Assembly: GCA_003537645.1 (NCBI GenBank)
Contig: DPRM01000067.1
Location: forward strand, 1-16,545
Direction of reading: 5' to 3'
DNA: 16,545 nt
From: Prolixibacteraceae bacterium
GTDB taxonomy: Bacteria; Bacteroidota; Bacteroidia; Bacteroidales; Prolixibacteraceae
This document shows, one piece after another, positions 1 to 7,897 of this stretch. Numbering within the stretch: position 1 is the first letter of the stretch; each line of letters begins with the position of its first letter. Below the pieces are notes generated by a model that was given only the letters and a program-made list of their open reading frames with translations, ran no database searches and was not told where the DNA came from. The translations under genes and the position numbers were made by a program.

Positions 1-1
1 C

Positions 2-1843
2 CAAACTGCAACTGACGGTGTGATCAATCCAAAGCCTCTAACTATTAAAGCAGATGACAAAACCAAAATCTACGATGGTCTAATTTATTCCACATTTACA
101 GCAACTTATACAGGATTCGTAGCTGAAGAAGATAAATCGGTATTAGGTGGTTCATTAATTTTCAGCGGCACTGCAGTAAATGCTACTGAATTTGGGACTT
201 ACACCATCACGCCTGGCGGATTAACTTCATCCAATTACGCTATAACATTTAGCAACGGAAGTTTGTCGATCACCCCAGCATCTACCTTTACAACTTTAAC
301 TTTAAGCGCCCCAAGTGTTCGCTACATGGACAATGTAACATTTACAGCAGTAATTAGACCATTGAATACGGCTTCTGCTTTAACAGGTTCAGTAACATTC
401 ACAATCGGCACTTTGACTTATACAGCTCCTGTTGTTCCAATTCCAGAAGCTACCGATGGTTCGGTACAGGCAATGGTGATCCAGCAATTGCCAGCCAGCA
501 TCATGCCGGGGACTTACGATGTTACAGCAACATTTACAAGCACCAATGCAAATTATTCTTCAGCACCACCAGTAACAAAACCGCTGACCGTAATTGCAAG
601 AACTGCTGATCCATATTTGGCTACAGGTTTCTATACAGGCGATTTGTTTGCATGGACAACCAGCACAAGTACCAGTACTGCTACAGTTACATTGGTAGCA
701 GCGGTTAAAGATGCTAACGATCCCAAAGGTGATGTTCGTGGAGCAAAAGTTTCATTCTATTTTGTAAATGGAACCACATACACCGCTATACCAAGCGCAC
801 AAAATTTGCCAGTTGGTTTGATCGATGTGACTGATGGAAGTGTGGGGACTGCCAGTGCAATTGTCCAGCTCAACATTGGCTCTGCCAATGCTGCAAGTTT
901 CCTAATAGCGGTTAAAGTTACCGGAGCATATTCCAATAATATGGGCGATGCACTATCGCAAAAAATCGTTTCCGTATCTAAACCAATTACCGGGGGCTAT
1001 ATCTTTGGTAGTGGTGATGTAGCAAACACCAATTCATCAGGCTACATAATGGGCAAAACTGGATTAACTACCGATTATGAATTTGATATCCAGTACACCA
1101 AATCAGGAACGAATCCCAAAGGGAAAGTGAATATTTTAGTGCGCAGTATGTACACAAAAGATGGTATTCTGGATTCAAAACTGCATACCTATATCATCAC
1201 AACCAATGCGATTGCATTGTTGAATGTAGGAACACCTTTGGCAACTGGAACTTTTAGTGCCAAAGCTAACTTAGTAGAGCAATTAGGAGATGGCGAATCA
1301 ATACCTTTCTCTACAGTTGCAATAGAAGGAGGGGCAACTTTCCAAATGGTAGCTTTCCAGAACGCCTGTGATCAACAAATTGCCATAACCCTTTATCGAA
1401 AAGCTGGCGGTGTTTGGTTCTCAAGTTACTGGAATGCCACAAAGGCAAGTTCAACTCTTCAGCCTGTATCCGATAAAGGTATTGTTGCTGTTGCTGGTGG
1501 TGGAATTTGTGCAGCACAAGCAGCACCTGCACTGAAAATTGCACATATTACAACAGAAGTATTACCTGTTGTTTTAGAACCAACGCTGAAAGCTTATCCT
1601 AATCCGTTTAAGGACAAGCTGTTCTTCGATTTGAGCTGGAACAAGGATGCAAATGCACGTTTGGAAGTTTACGATGTTCGCGGGGCTAAAATTGCTACTG
1701 TGTTTAATGGCCCAATCAACGCCAACGAATCGTACAGATTAGAATACGTTCCAAACCATGTTGTTGCCGGAATGTTGATTTACCGCTTGTTTATCGACGG
1801 ACAGGTATTTAATGGTAAAGTTGTTTACAACCAACAACAATAA
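2..1843 (+). CDS. Secreted MBG/Ig-like repeat protein with T9SS C-terminal sorting domain (5' partial)
   Basis: The reading frame is open from the first complete codon at position 2, so the N-terminus lies outside the window; the GTG at 20 is an internal Val rather than a start. The start of the visible part (about nt 26-277) resembles an MBG domain, with PLTIKADDKTKIYDG and a closing NYAITFSNGSLSIT. An Ig-like repeat follows (about 281-595), then a Thr/Ser/Ala-rich region to about 1560 with no family I recognise. The last 85 residues (from about nt 1580) are a type A T9SS sorting domain: KAYPNPF, an EVYDVRGAKI strand and a GMLIYRLFIDGQ strand. In known systems this domain directs export across the outer membrane and is then cleaved and replaced by an anchor. 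The protein is probably a large cell-surface or released repeat protein, possibly an adhesin. Full length and substrate cannot be judged from this fragment. Confidence 0.85.
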   Translation, partial: QTATDGVINPKPLTIKADDKTKIYDGLIYSTFTATYTGFVAEEDKSVLGGSLIFSGTAVNATEFGTYTITPGGLTSSNYAITFSNGSLSITPASTFTTLTLSAPSVRYMDNVTFTAVIRPLNTASALTGSVTFTIGTLTYTAPVVPIPEATDGSVQAMVIQQLPASIMPGTYDVTATFTSTNANYSSAPPVTKPLTVIARTADPYLATGFYTGDLFAWTTSTSTSTATVTLVAAVKDANDPKGDVRGAKVSFYFVNGTTYTAIPSAQNLPVGLIDVTDGSVGTASAIVQLNIGSANAASFLIAVKVTGAYSNNMGDALSQKIVSVSKPITGGYIFGSGDVANTNSSGYIMGKTGLTTDYEFDIQYTKSGTNPKGKVNILVRSMYTKDGILDSKLHTYIITTNAIALLNVGTPLATGTFSAKANLVEQLGDGESIPFSTVAIEGGATFQMVAFQNACDQQIAITLYRKAGGVWFSSYWNATKASSTLQPVSDKGIVAVAGGGICAAQAAPALKIAHITTEVLPVVLEPTLKAYPNPFKDKLFFDLSWNKDANARLEVYDVRGAKIATVFNGPINANESYRLEYVPNHVVAGMLIYRLFIDGQVFNGKVVYNQQQ

Positions 1844-1887
1844 ACAGGTTATTTATTCGAACTTAACTGGTGGATGATTATCTTATG

Positions 1888-1925
1888 CTACCTCCTTCCG
1901 TTCGCGGGAGGAGGTAGTTTTTTTT
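1888..1925 (+). terminator. Rho-independent terminator of the T9SS repeat protein
   Basis: A 12-bp stem (left arm 1888-1899, right arm 1906-1917) with one G-T pair and a 6-nt loop is followed by eight T residues (1918-1925). It lies 45 nt after the stop codon at 1841-1843. The T-run is on the plus strand only, so it should work for the upstream plus-strand gene. The same hairpin sits downstream of the convergent minus-strand gene but lacks a U-tract in that direction. Confidence 0.85.
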
Positions 1926-1948
1926 ATAGACCTGGGAAGGCTATGCTT

Positions 1949-2308
1949 TTAATTTTTCTTTATCACCTGTGTTTTTACCTGACCCGACTTTACTATTTTG
2001 AGGAAATATACTCCGCTTTTTATGGAAGAAAGGTCTAATTTCAATTTTTGTTCTCCCTGAAGAAGTTCGGATGATTCCCACTTTTTTACTTCAGAACCAA
2101 GAATATTGATCAAACTGACTTGCATGGTTCCGGAATCTTCGGAACGGAGTTCAACGATAACAAAATCTTTTACCGGGTTAGGATATACTTTATTGATTGA
2201 AAAAGAAGAACTTATCGATGTGGATACAGATGACTTTGTCTCCGCGTTTTGCGCATAAGTTCCTAAACAAAAAACCGATATGAGTAAAAAAATAAAGATC
2301 GTCTTCAT
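1949..2308 (-). CDS. Small secreted protein consisting almost only of a T9SS type A sorting domain
   Basis: 119 residues starting at the ATG at 2306-2308. A longer reading from 2341 is possible, but it would put 11 residues (including Lys, Asp and Asn) ahead of an ideal signal peptide, MKTIFIFLLISVFCLGTYAQ (residues 1-20), so the internal Met is preferred. After a Ser/Thr-rich linker (about 21-37) the rest is a sorting domain: KVYPNPVKD at 40-48, a central strand near LINILGSEV, SGVYFLKI at 98-105 and a basic end TQVIKKN. No room is left for a passenger domain. It converges on the larger T9SS substrate gene. It may be a genuine short secreted protein, a remnant of a longer substrate, or a decoy or adaptor. 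Function is unknown. Family assignment is firm, role is not. Confidence 0.8.
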   Translation of the reverse strand: MKTIFIFLLISVFCLGTYAQNAETKSSVSTSISSSFSINKVYPNPVKDFVIVELRSEDSGTMQVSLINILGSEVKKWESSELLQGEQKLKLDLSSIKSGVYFLKIVKSGQVKTQVIKKN

Positions 2309-2374
2309 GGCTAAAGGATTAGAATCTGCTTTTATTGACAAAAATCAGACCACATAGTTGCAATTTTTAACCAT

Positions 2375-2411
2375 AAAAAAAAAGCTGATCCTGTAAAGGA
2401 TCAGCTTTTTT
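2375..2411 (-). terminator. Hairpin terminator after the ferredoxin gene (bidirectional in form)
   Basis: Inverted arms GCTGATCC (2384-2391) and GGATCAGC (2398-2405) enclose the loop TGTAAA and are flanked by nine A residues on the left and six T residues on the right. Read on the minus strand this is a GC stem followed by a U-tract, 22 nt after the ferredoxin stop codon, so it fits as that gene's terminator. The T-run on the other side would also allow termination on the plus strand. Confidence 0.85.
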
Positions 2412-2433
2412 GTAGCTTTATTTCGAGCGGAAA

Positions 2434-2604
2434 TTACTCTGCAACCGAAATTGCATCAACCGGACAAACTTCGGCACACGATCCACAATCGGTGCAAAGG
2501 TCTGCATCAATTTTGTAGATATCTCCCTCAGAAATTGCTTCAACAGGACATTCATCGATGCATGTACCGCAAGCAATACATTCTTCTGAAATTCTATAAG
2601 CCAT
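2434..2604 (-). CDS. 2[4Fe-4S] bacterial-type ferredoxin
   Basis: 56 residues, the usual length of a clostridial-type ferredoxin that carries electrons at low potential in the cytoplasm. Two cluster-binding motifs CxxCxxCxxxCP are complete: Cys9, 12, 15, 19-Pro20 and Cys37, 40, 43, 47-Pro48. The two halves are internally similar (DECPVEAIS and EVCPVDAIS), which reflects the family's ancient duplication. The start is the ATG at 2602-2604 (MAYRISEECIACG). An ORF beginning 51 nt further upstream would add residues absent from the family and would begin upstream of the candidate promoter. The gene has its own candidate -7 box and terminator, so it is probably a single-gene transcript. Its redox partners cannot be told from the context. 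Confidence 0.95.
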   Translation of the reverse strand: MAYRISEECIACGTCIDECPVEAISEGDIYKIDADLCTDCGSCAEVCPVDAISVAE

Positions 2605-2634
2605 AACTATATATTTTTTAGTTTTTTGATGCCA

Positions 2635-2642
2635 CAAATGTA
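2635..2642 (-). promoter_or_regulatory. Candidate Bacteroidota -7 box (TACATTTG) of the ferredoxin gene
   Basis: The minus strand reads TACATTTG, an exact match to TAnnTTTG, about 30 nt ahead of the start codon. No convincing TTTG -33 box is present at the usual distance, so the call rests on the -7 element and its position. Confidence 0.5.
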
Positions 2643-2683
2643 CAAAGTTTGACAAAAAATAAAAAAATTAACAAAACTAATTT

Positions 2684-3319
2684 CTAAAGCGCCTGATAAT
2701 ATTTGCAAACACCTGTCAATCCGCATTTTTGGCATTTTGGCGAACGAGCCTGGCAAGTGTATCGTCCGTGCAAAATCAGCCAATGATGCGCCAAAGTGAG
2801 TAATTCTTCCGGAAAATATTCGACCAGCTGCTTTTCTGTTTCCAAAGGAGTTTTTGAACCAACCGTCAGGCCAATACGGGCAGAAACCCTAAAAACATGC
2901 GTATCGACTGCCATTGCAGGCTTGTTGAAAACCACCGAAGCAATCACATTGGCCGTTTTTCGCCCAACACCTGGCAATTTCTGCAATTCATCAATGTCAT
3001 CGGGTACTATTCCACCGAAATCGTTCACCAGCATTCGGGCCATTCCAACCAGATGTTTTGCTTTGTTATTGGGGTACGAACACGACCGGATATAATCAAA
3101 AACCTCCGCAGAATCAACTTCCGCAAGAGTTTCCGGAGTTGGAAACCTTTTTAATAATTCGGGAGTAATCTGATTGACCCGTTTATCGGTGCACTGAGCC
3201 GACAAAATTACGGCCACCAGCAATTCGTAAGGATTTTTGTAGTCCAGCTCGGTTTCGGCAATGGGCATTTCTTTCTGAAAATAACTGATTACCTTTTCAA
3301 ATAGTTCCTTTCTGTCCAT
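2684..3319 (-). CDS. nth: Endonuclease III (DNA glycosylase/AP lyase)
   Basis: 211 residues, the same size as E. coli Nth. The enzyme removes oxidised pyrimidines from DNA and cleaves the abasic site during base excision repair. The helix-hairpin-helix motif LPGVGRKTAN (115-124) contains the catalytic Lys121, and VDTHVFRV (138-145) contains the catalytic Asp139; these correspond to Lys120 and Asp138 of the E. coli enzyme. The C-terminal [4Fe-4S] site has the full C-x6-C-x2-C-x5-C spacing at Cys189, 196, 199 and 205. The start at 3319 gives the expected N-terminus. The gene is divergent from uup and lies 79 nt upstream of the ferredoxin gene on the same strand; the latter has its own promoter-like box, so cotranscription is uncertain. 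Confidence 0.96.
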   Translation of the reverse strand: MDRKELFEKVISYFQKEMPIAETELDYKNPYELLVAVILSAQCTDKRVNQITPELLKRFPTPETLAEVDSAEVFDYIRSCSYPNNKAKHLVGMARMLVNDFGGIVPDDIDELQKLPGVGRKTANVIASVVFNKPAMAVDTHVFRVSARIGLTVGSKTPLETEKQLVEYFPEELLTLAHHWLILHGRYTCQARSPKCQKCGLTGVCKYYQAL

Positions 3320-3341
3320 CTCAATTTAAATTTTGCGATTC

Positions 3342-3349
3342 CAAACTTA
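3342..3349 (-). promoter_or_regulatory. Candidate -7 box (TAAGTTTG) of nth
   Basis: The minus strand has TAAGTTTG, an exact TAnnTTTG match, 22 nt before the nth start. It shares the 79-nt divergent intergenic region with the uup promoter candidate. No clear -33 element is visible. Confidence 0.45.
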
Positions 3350-3379
3350 AAATAAAAAAGGGTTCTAATTCGATTTAAT

Positions 3380-3387
3380 TACTTTTG
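3380..3387 (+). promoter_or_regulatory. Candidate -7 box (TACTTTTG) of uup
   Basis: TACTTTTG matches TAnnTTTG and ends only 11 nt before the ATG at 3399. If it is used, the transcript would have a leader of just a few nucleotides, with only an A-run ahead of the start codon. No -33 TTTG is apparent upstream. Confidence 0.45.
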
Positions 3388-3398
3388 CAGAAAAAAAT

Positions 3399-5261
3399 AT
3401 GACTCCGTTTTTACAGGCCGAAAATTTATCGAAGCGATTTGGCGAACAGTTATTGTTCGAAAATATTTCCTTCACAATTTTTCAGCATCAAAAGATAGCA
3501 CTCATTGCCCGCAATGGTACAGGAAAAACCACCCTCATGGAATTGCTTGCCGGAAACGACACTCCGGAATCGGGACAAATCACTAAAACAGGTGATATAC
3601 GCATTGCATATCTAAAGCAAATTCCTGAACTCGATGACAATCTCACCGTTTTTGAAGCCGTATTTCAGTCGGGCGACGAAATGGTTGAAACCATCCGTAA
3701 CTTCGAGGATGCCATTCTCCACAACCGAAAAGATGACATCACAAAATATACCGAGTTGATGGAGCGTCACAATGCATGGGACTACGAAGTAAAAGTAAAA
3801 CAGATACTTACCCAGCTCAAAATTACAGATTACGACCAACGCATTTCTGAACTTTCAGGAGGACAAAAGAAGCGTGTTGCATTGGCCAATGCGCTGATTA
3901 ATGAGCCTGATTTACTGATGCTTGACGAGCCAACCAACCACCTCGACCTTGAAATGATTGAATGGCTGGAGAATTATCTCGAAAAAACAAAAGTCACCTT
4001 GTTTATGGTCACGCACGACCGCTATTTTCTCGATAGGGTTTGCAACGAAATTCTGGAAATGGAAGGAAATACGATTTATCGTTATCGCGGTAATTATTCC
4101 TATTTTCTCGAAAAACGACAGGATCGGATGGACTCGAACGCTGTGGTGGTTGAAAGGGCAAAAAACCTGCTGCGCACCGAACTGGAATGGTCGCGACGGA
4201 TGCCTCAGGCACGCGGGCATAAATCGAAATACCGTATGGAACGCGTCGAAGATCTGAAGGTAAAAGCATCACAAAACCTAAACGAGAGCAATATTGAACT
4301 AAGCATGAATTCGTCGCGGATCGGAAATAAAATTCTCGATCTCGACAATATCAGTAAATCGTACGACTCGCTTTGTCTGATAAAGGATTTCTCGTATAAA
4401 TTTCAGCGTTTCGAAAAAGTGGGAATTGTTGGTAAAAACGGTACAGGAAAATCGACTTTCCTGAACATTGTAACCGGAAATCTTCAAGCTGATAAAGGAA
4501 CGGTTGAAATTGGGCAAACCATCCGCTTTGGTTACTACCAGCAAACAGGCATTGAATTCAACCCGGGCGACAAAGTGATTGATGTTGTTCAAAAAATCGC
4601 CGAAGTTATTAATTTCGAAGATGGCCGGAAACTTACTGCTTCACAATTACTTACTACATTTCTTTTCCCTCCTGACACTCAGTATTCGTTTGTTGAAAAG
4701 CTTTCGGGAGGCGAAAAACGGCGATTGTATCTTTGTACCATCCTGATGACAAATCCAAATTTCCTGATTCTGGATGAGCCAACCAACGATCTGGATATTA
4801 TGACTTTATCGGTTCTGGAAGAATATTTGCGCGTATTTCAGGGTTGTGTAATCATTGTTTCGCACGACCGCTATTTCATGGATAAAATCGTCGATCACCT
4901 GTTTGTGTTCAATGGCGATGGCAACATTAAAGATTTTCCGGGCAGCTATACCATTTGGAGAAACAAGCAAATTGATGACGAGGAACTGGCAAAAAAGTTA
5001 AAGAAACCTGAATTAAAAGAACTTGCAAAACCTGAAAAAATAAAAGAGCGAAAGTTAACTTTCAACGAAAAAAAAGAATTGGAGCAACTTGAAAATGAGA
5101 TTGAATCGCTCGAAAATGAAAAATTGCAAATAAGCGATGAATTAAATTCAGGAACTTTGACCAATGACCAATTGCACGAAAAATCAATCAGGTTTGGAAC
5201 AGTTTCCGGGTTACTGGAAGAAAAGGAAATGCGCTGGCTCGAATTGAGTGAACTGGCTTAA
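3399..5261 (+). CDS. uup: ABC-F family ATPase, Uup type
   Basis: 620 residues with two ABC ATPase domains and no membrane segments, the plan of ABC-F proteins, which act on ribosomes or DNA rather than in transport. Domain 1: Walker A ARNGTGKTT (37-45), signature LSGGQKKR (152-159), Walker B LLMLDEPTNHLD (172-183), switch His206 in VTHDRYF. Domain 2: Walker A GKNGTGKST (345-353), signature LSGGEKRR (435-442), Walker B FLILDEPTNDLD (455-466), SHDRYF (488-493). The linker motif WSRRMPQARGHKSKYR (264-279) and a C-terminal coiled coil (about 552-620, ending in RWLELSEL) match Uup; in E. coli that C-terminal domain binds DNA and the protein affects precise transposon excision and ribosome assembly. 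The gene is divergent from nth and followed by a 117-nt gap before aroE. Assignment to ABC-F is certain and to Uup likely. Confidence 0.93.
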   Translation: MTPFLQAENLSKRFGEQLLFENISFTIFQHQKIALIARNGTGKTTLMELLAGNDTPESGQITKTGDIRIAYLKQIPELDDNLTVFEAVFQSGDEMVETIRNFEDAILHNRKDDITKYTELMERHNAWDYEVKVKQILTQLKITDYDQRISELSGGQKKRVALANALINEPDLLMLDEPTNHLDLEMIEWLENYLEKTKVTLFMVTHDRYFLDRVCNEILEMEGNTIYRYRGNYSYFLEKRQDRMDSNAVVVERAKNLLRTELEWSRRMPQARGHKSKYRMERVEDLKVKASQNLNESNIELSMNSSRIGNKILDLDNISKSYDSLCLIKDFSYKFQRFEKVGIVGKNGTGKSTFLNIVTGNLQADKGTVEIGQTIRFGYYQQTGIEFNPGDKVIDVVQKIAEVINFEDGRKLTASQLLTTFLFPPDTQYSFVEKLSGGEKRRLYLCTILMTNPNFLILDEPTNDLDIMTLSVLEEYLRVFQGCVIIVSHDRYFMDKIVDHLFVFNGDGNIKDFPGSYTIWRNKQIDDEELAKKLKKPELKELAKPEKIKERKLTFNEKKELEQLENEIESLENEKLQISDELNSGTLTNDQLHEKSIRFGTVSGLLEEKEMRWLELSELA

Positions 5262-5273
5262 CGCATTAGTAGT

Positions 5274-5285
5274 CAGTGATCAGTC
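5274..5285 (+). repeat. 12-mer repeat CAGTGATCAGTC, copy 1
   Basis: It lies in the 117-nt gap between uup and aroE, 12 nt after the uup stop codon. An identical 12-mer occurs in inverse orientation at 16429-16440, also intergenic. The core TGATCA is palindromic. It may be part of a short dispersed element. The rest of this gap holds GCGGGTTA-type sequence and no ORF. Confidence 0.5.
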
Positions 5286-5378
5286 GCAATTTACAAAATA
5301 CATGATTGCGGGTTATGTGAGATACGAAACCTGAAACAAAAAACGCCAACTATTTGAAATTTATAAAACAACATACAA

Positions 5379-6128
5379 ATGAAAACATTCGGACTAATTG
5401 GACACAGACTGGGATATTCGTTTTCCAGAAAATTTTTCGCTGAAAAGTTTGAGCATGAGAACCTTGCAGATCATGAATATGTGAATTTCGAGCTGGATAG
5501 CATTGATGAATTTCCCGGCATTTTTGATCAGAATAAAAACATTTGCGGCTTAAATTGCACAATTCCGTACAAACAGCAAATCATGCAATTTCTGGATGAA
5601 ATTGATGCTGAAGCTGCACAGATTGGAGCAGTAAATACAGTTAAAATTAGTTATAAAGATGGCAGCCGATTTTTAAAGGGTTTCAATACCGACATTTACG
5701 GATTCGAAAATTCCCTGGCCCCAATGCTGGAAGAAAAGCACAAAAAAGCGTTGATTTTAGGAACCGGCGGCGCTTCAAAAGCCATCAAACATATTCTCGA
5801 TAAACTGAAGATTGAATATTTATCAGCTTCCATTGAAGATCAATTGTTTGACAACGAGATAAGATACAATGAGATAACAGATGAACTTTTGAAAGAATAC
5901 CTGATTATTGTCCATGCTACTCCCATCGGAACATTTCCGAATGTGGATAATTGTCCGGATATTCCTTATCAATCAATTACATCCAATCATGTATTGTTCG
6001 ATCTGGTTTACAATCCGGAAGAAACCCTGTTTCTGAAAAAAGGCAAAGCACAGGGCGCTAAAATAAAAAATGGACTGGAAATGCTTTACCTACAGGCTAT
6101 CAGGGCCTGGGAAATATGGAACGCCTAA
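5379..6128 (+). CDS. aroE: Shikimate dehydrogenase (NADP+)
   Basis: 249 residues, a short but typical length for this family in Bacteroidota. It reduces 3-dehydroshikimate to shikimate in the chorismate pathway. Substrate-binding serines lie in GYSFSRKFF (Ser14, Ser16). The catalytic Lys65 is in NCTIPYKQ, with Cys60 where Val is more common, and catalytic Asp105 is in FNTDIYGFE. The nucleotide-binding loop GTGGASKA is at 128-135. C-terminal motifs DLVYNPEET and GLEMLYLQA are the expected ones. ATG 5379 is the natural start, with no good Shine-Dalgarno, as is usual for this phylum. It follows uup on the same strand, but the 117-nt gap suggests separate transcription. No other shikimate gene is in view. 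Confidence 0.95.
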   Translation: MKTFGLIGHRLGYSFSRKFFAEKFEHENLADHEYVNFELDSIDEFPGIFDQNKNICGLNCTIPYKQQIMQFLDEIDAEAAQIGAVNTVKISYKDGSRFLKGFNTDIYGFENSLAPMLEEKHKKALILGTGGASKAIKHILDKLKIEYLSASIEDQLFDNEIRYNEITDELLKEYLIIVHATPIGTFPNVDNCPDIPYQSITSNHVLFDLVYNPEETLFLKKGKAQGAKIKNGLEMLYLQAIRAWEIWNA

Positions 6129-6295
6129 TTATTCAATATTCGCTTTATCACTGCTAAATATTTTTCAGCAATAATTAAACATAACAGTAAATCATTTTTA
6201 GATCAACCATATTCAACTGATAATGAGTTTTTTTTAAACGTAACTTTTTCTGAATTATAAAGTATGATTCCTCATATTCATCTAACAGAAATGTT

Positions 6296-7897
6296 ATGAG
6301 GCCATTTTCTGATCACAGTTTCATTATTTTCTTTTTAGTGGCAACTCTTCTGTTGCAATTCAACTGCACTTCGACCAAAATAGTGCGTAAACATCTGAAT
6401 AACAATCAGGTAAATTCAGACACATTCCTGAATCTGAAAAATGCGATTAAAGTCCACATGCTTGATGGAGGCTTATATGTAATTAACAATCCAATTATCT
6501 CAATCACAAAAGATTCGCTAATCGCCAGAGGTATATATTACAATACTAACCGCGAAAAAATAAGAACGTCAGAAAAGATTAATACAATACGAATCGACGG
6601 ACAATCTGCCTATAAAATCCCACTTTCAGATGTTGCACTCGTTGAAACAAATAAGATAACCGGCCTTTCAGGAAAATTGGTTGCCATGAGTCTGGTTGGA
6701 GTACCCAGTGTAATCTCTTCGGTTTATTGTCTGACCAATCCAAAAGCATGTTTTGGCTCGTGCCCAACTTTTTATGCATGGAATGGTGAATCAATGAAGC
6801 TGATGGCTGAAGGGTTTTCTTCAAGCATTCTCCCTGTTTTTGAAAACAGTGATGTGGATATGCTCTACTGGGCGAAAAACGAAGGACGAAAGGATTTTCA
6901 GATTAAACTAACCAACGAGGCGCTGGAAACACACATCATTAGATACGCTGATTTGTTGGTTTTTCCCAAACATGGAAATGAACGGATTTTTGCCACCGAA
7001 GATGGTAAGTTTTATAAAACCAGTAAAATTATTTCGCCGACGGTTTGCTCTGGCAGTGAAGGAGATTGCCGAAATTTAATTTTGCAGATGGATGCTCAGG
7101 AACGTTACAGTGAAGCCGATTCGAAAAACCTTGCTGCCCGTGAATATGTGGATTTGGAATTTGATGGCAGCGCGAAAAATCAGTTGGGATTAATTATTGG
7201 TTCTCGGCAAACTTTACTCACCACTTATCTTTTCTATCAAAGCCTCGCTTTTCTGGGAAATAATGCAGGCTATTTTGCCTCCAGGATAGAAAGCGGAGAT
7301 AAAGCATTGCAGAGAAGAGTTGAAAAAATATGGGATTTATTGGGTACAATTGAAGTTTTTGTTCAGGGTCAATCAGGTAAATGGATAAAAACCGGTGAAA
7401 TTGATGAGATGGGACCAATTGCATCGGATGTCCATCTGGTAACTTTGCCCCCGCAAGAACCGGGAACTATCAAAGTAAGATTAAAAATGACCAGGGGTCT
7501 CTGGAGAATTGATTATATTGGACTTACGGACATTACAGAACCAGTTGAACCTATCCAAATCAATCCGACATTTATCACAACAAACGATTCTATCAACGAC
7601 CTTGCTTTAAATCAGTTATGCCATTCAGACGAACCATTAATAACGCTTCCAGGCGATTCGCACACCTTAAATTTCATTCTGCCTGACATCAGTAATGATT
7701 ATGAGATATTCATTAAAAGCAAAGGATACTATTTAGAATGGATGCGGGAAGAATGGATTGCCGAACAAAACAAAACGAAAGCTACCCTCATGTTTGGGAT
7801 GCCCAAATTGTATCTGAAACTTGTTGCGAACAAATTTAAAGCTGTTGAACCCACAATGGAAGAAGTTTTTTGGAGGAGCCGATATGTCAAGAATTAA
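6296..7897 (+). CDS. Predicted lipoprotein, large conserved protein of unknown function (SCPTFY/NEALETH motifs)
   Basis: 533 residues. A hydrophobic leader (about 8-22) ends in QFNC, so Cys24 is a plausible lipid-anchor site with a loose lipobox. Residues about 55-120 look like a small beta-rich unit (ISITKDSLIARG, then YKIPLSDVALVETNKI), followed by a hydrophobic stretch at about 126-146. Then come ACFGSCPTFYAWNGES (151-166), AEGFSSSILPVFENSDVDML (171-190) and LTNEALETHIIRYADLLVF (205-223). The two Cys pairs (145/152/156 and 251/258) could form disulfides outside the cytoplasm. The C-terminal half is mostly beta-strand-like. From memory, similar SCP-x-Y-x-W-x-G and NEALETH patterns occur in unnamed proteins of several phyla, but I cannot name the family or a function. 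It is the first gene of a three-gene operon: gene 2 overlaps its end by 14 nt. Confidence 0.85.
   Translation: MRPFSDHSFIIFFLVATLLLQFNCTSTKIVRKHLNNNQVNSDTFLNLKNAIKVHMLDGGLYVINNPIISITKDSLIARGIYYNTNREKIRTSEKINTIRIDGQSAYKIPLSDVALVETNKITGLSGKLVAMSLVGVPSVISSVYCLTNPKACFGSCPTFYAWNGESMKLMAEGFSSSILPVFENSDVDMLYWAKNEGRKDFQIKLTNEALETHIIRYADLLVFPKHGNERIFATEDGKFYKTSKIISPTVCSGSEGDCRNLILQMDAQERYSEADSKNLAAREYVDLEFDGSAKNQLGLIIGSRQTLLTTYLFYQSLAFLGNNAGYFASRIESGDKALQRRVEKIWDLLGTIEVFVQGQSGKWIKTGEIDEMGPIASDVHLVTLPPQEPGTIKVRLKMTRGLWRIDYIGLTDITEPVEPIQINPTFITTNDSINDLALNQLCHSDEPLITLPGDSHTLNFILPDISNDYEIFIKSKGYYLEWMREEWIAEQNKTKATLMFGMPKLYLKLVANKFKAVEPTMEEVFWRSRYVKN
7872..7878 (+). promoter_or_regulatory. Strong Shine-Dalgarno GGAGGAG that fixes the start at 7884
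   Basis: GGAGGAG ends 5 nt before the ATG at 7884. Such a strong ribosome binding site is uncommon in this window. It lies inside the end of the upstream coding region and supports the 7884 start over the longer in-frame reading from 7821. Confidence 0.65.

Noticed and set aside
2605..2655. Extended N-terminus for the ferredoxin
   Set aside because: The extra residues are not in the family and the start would precede the candidate -7 box.
3912..4592. Several open frames antisense or out of frame to uup
   Set aside because: They overlap a strongly conserved ABC-F coding frame and encode no recognisable domain.
6150..6175. Possible aroE terminator around TGCT...AGCA
   Set aside because: Only four pairs plus AT pairing and no T-run after it.
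7821..7883. Longer start for the second lipoprotein
   Set aside because: It would place 21 residues before a clear lipoprotein signal; the strong Shine-Dalgarno at 7872-7878 points to 7884.
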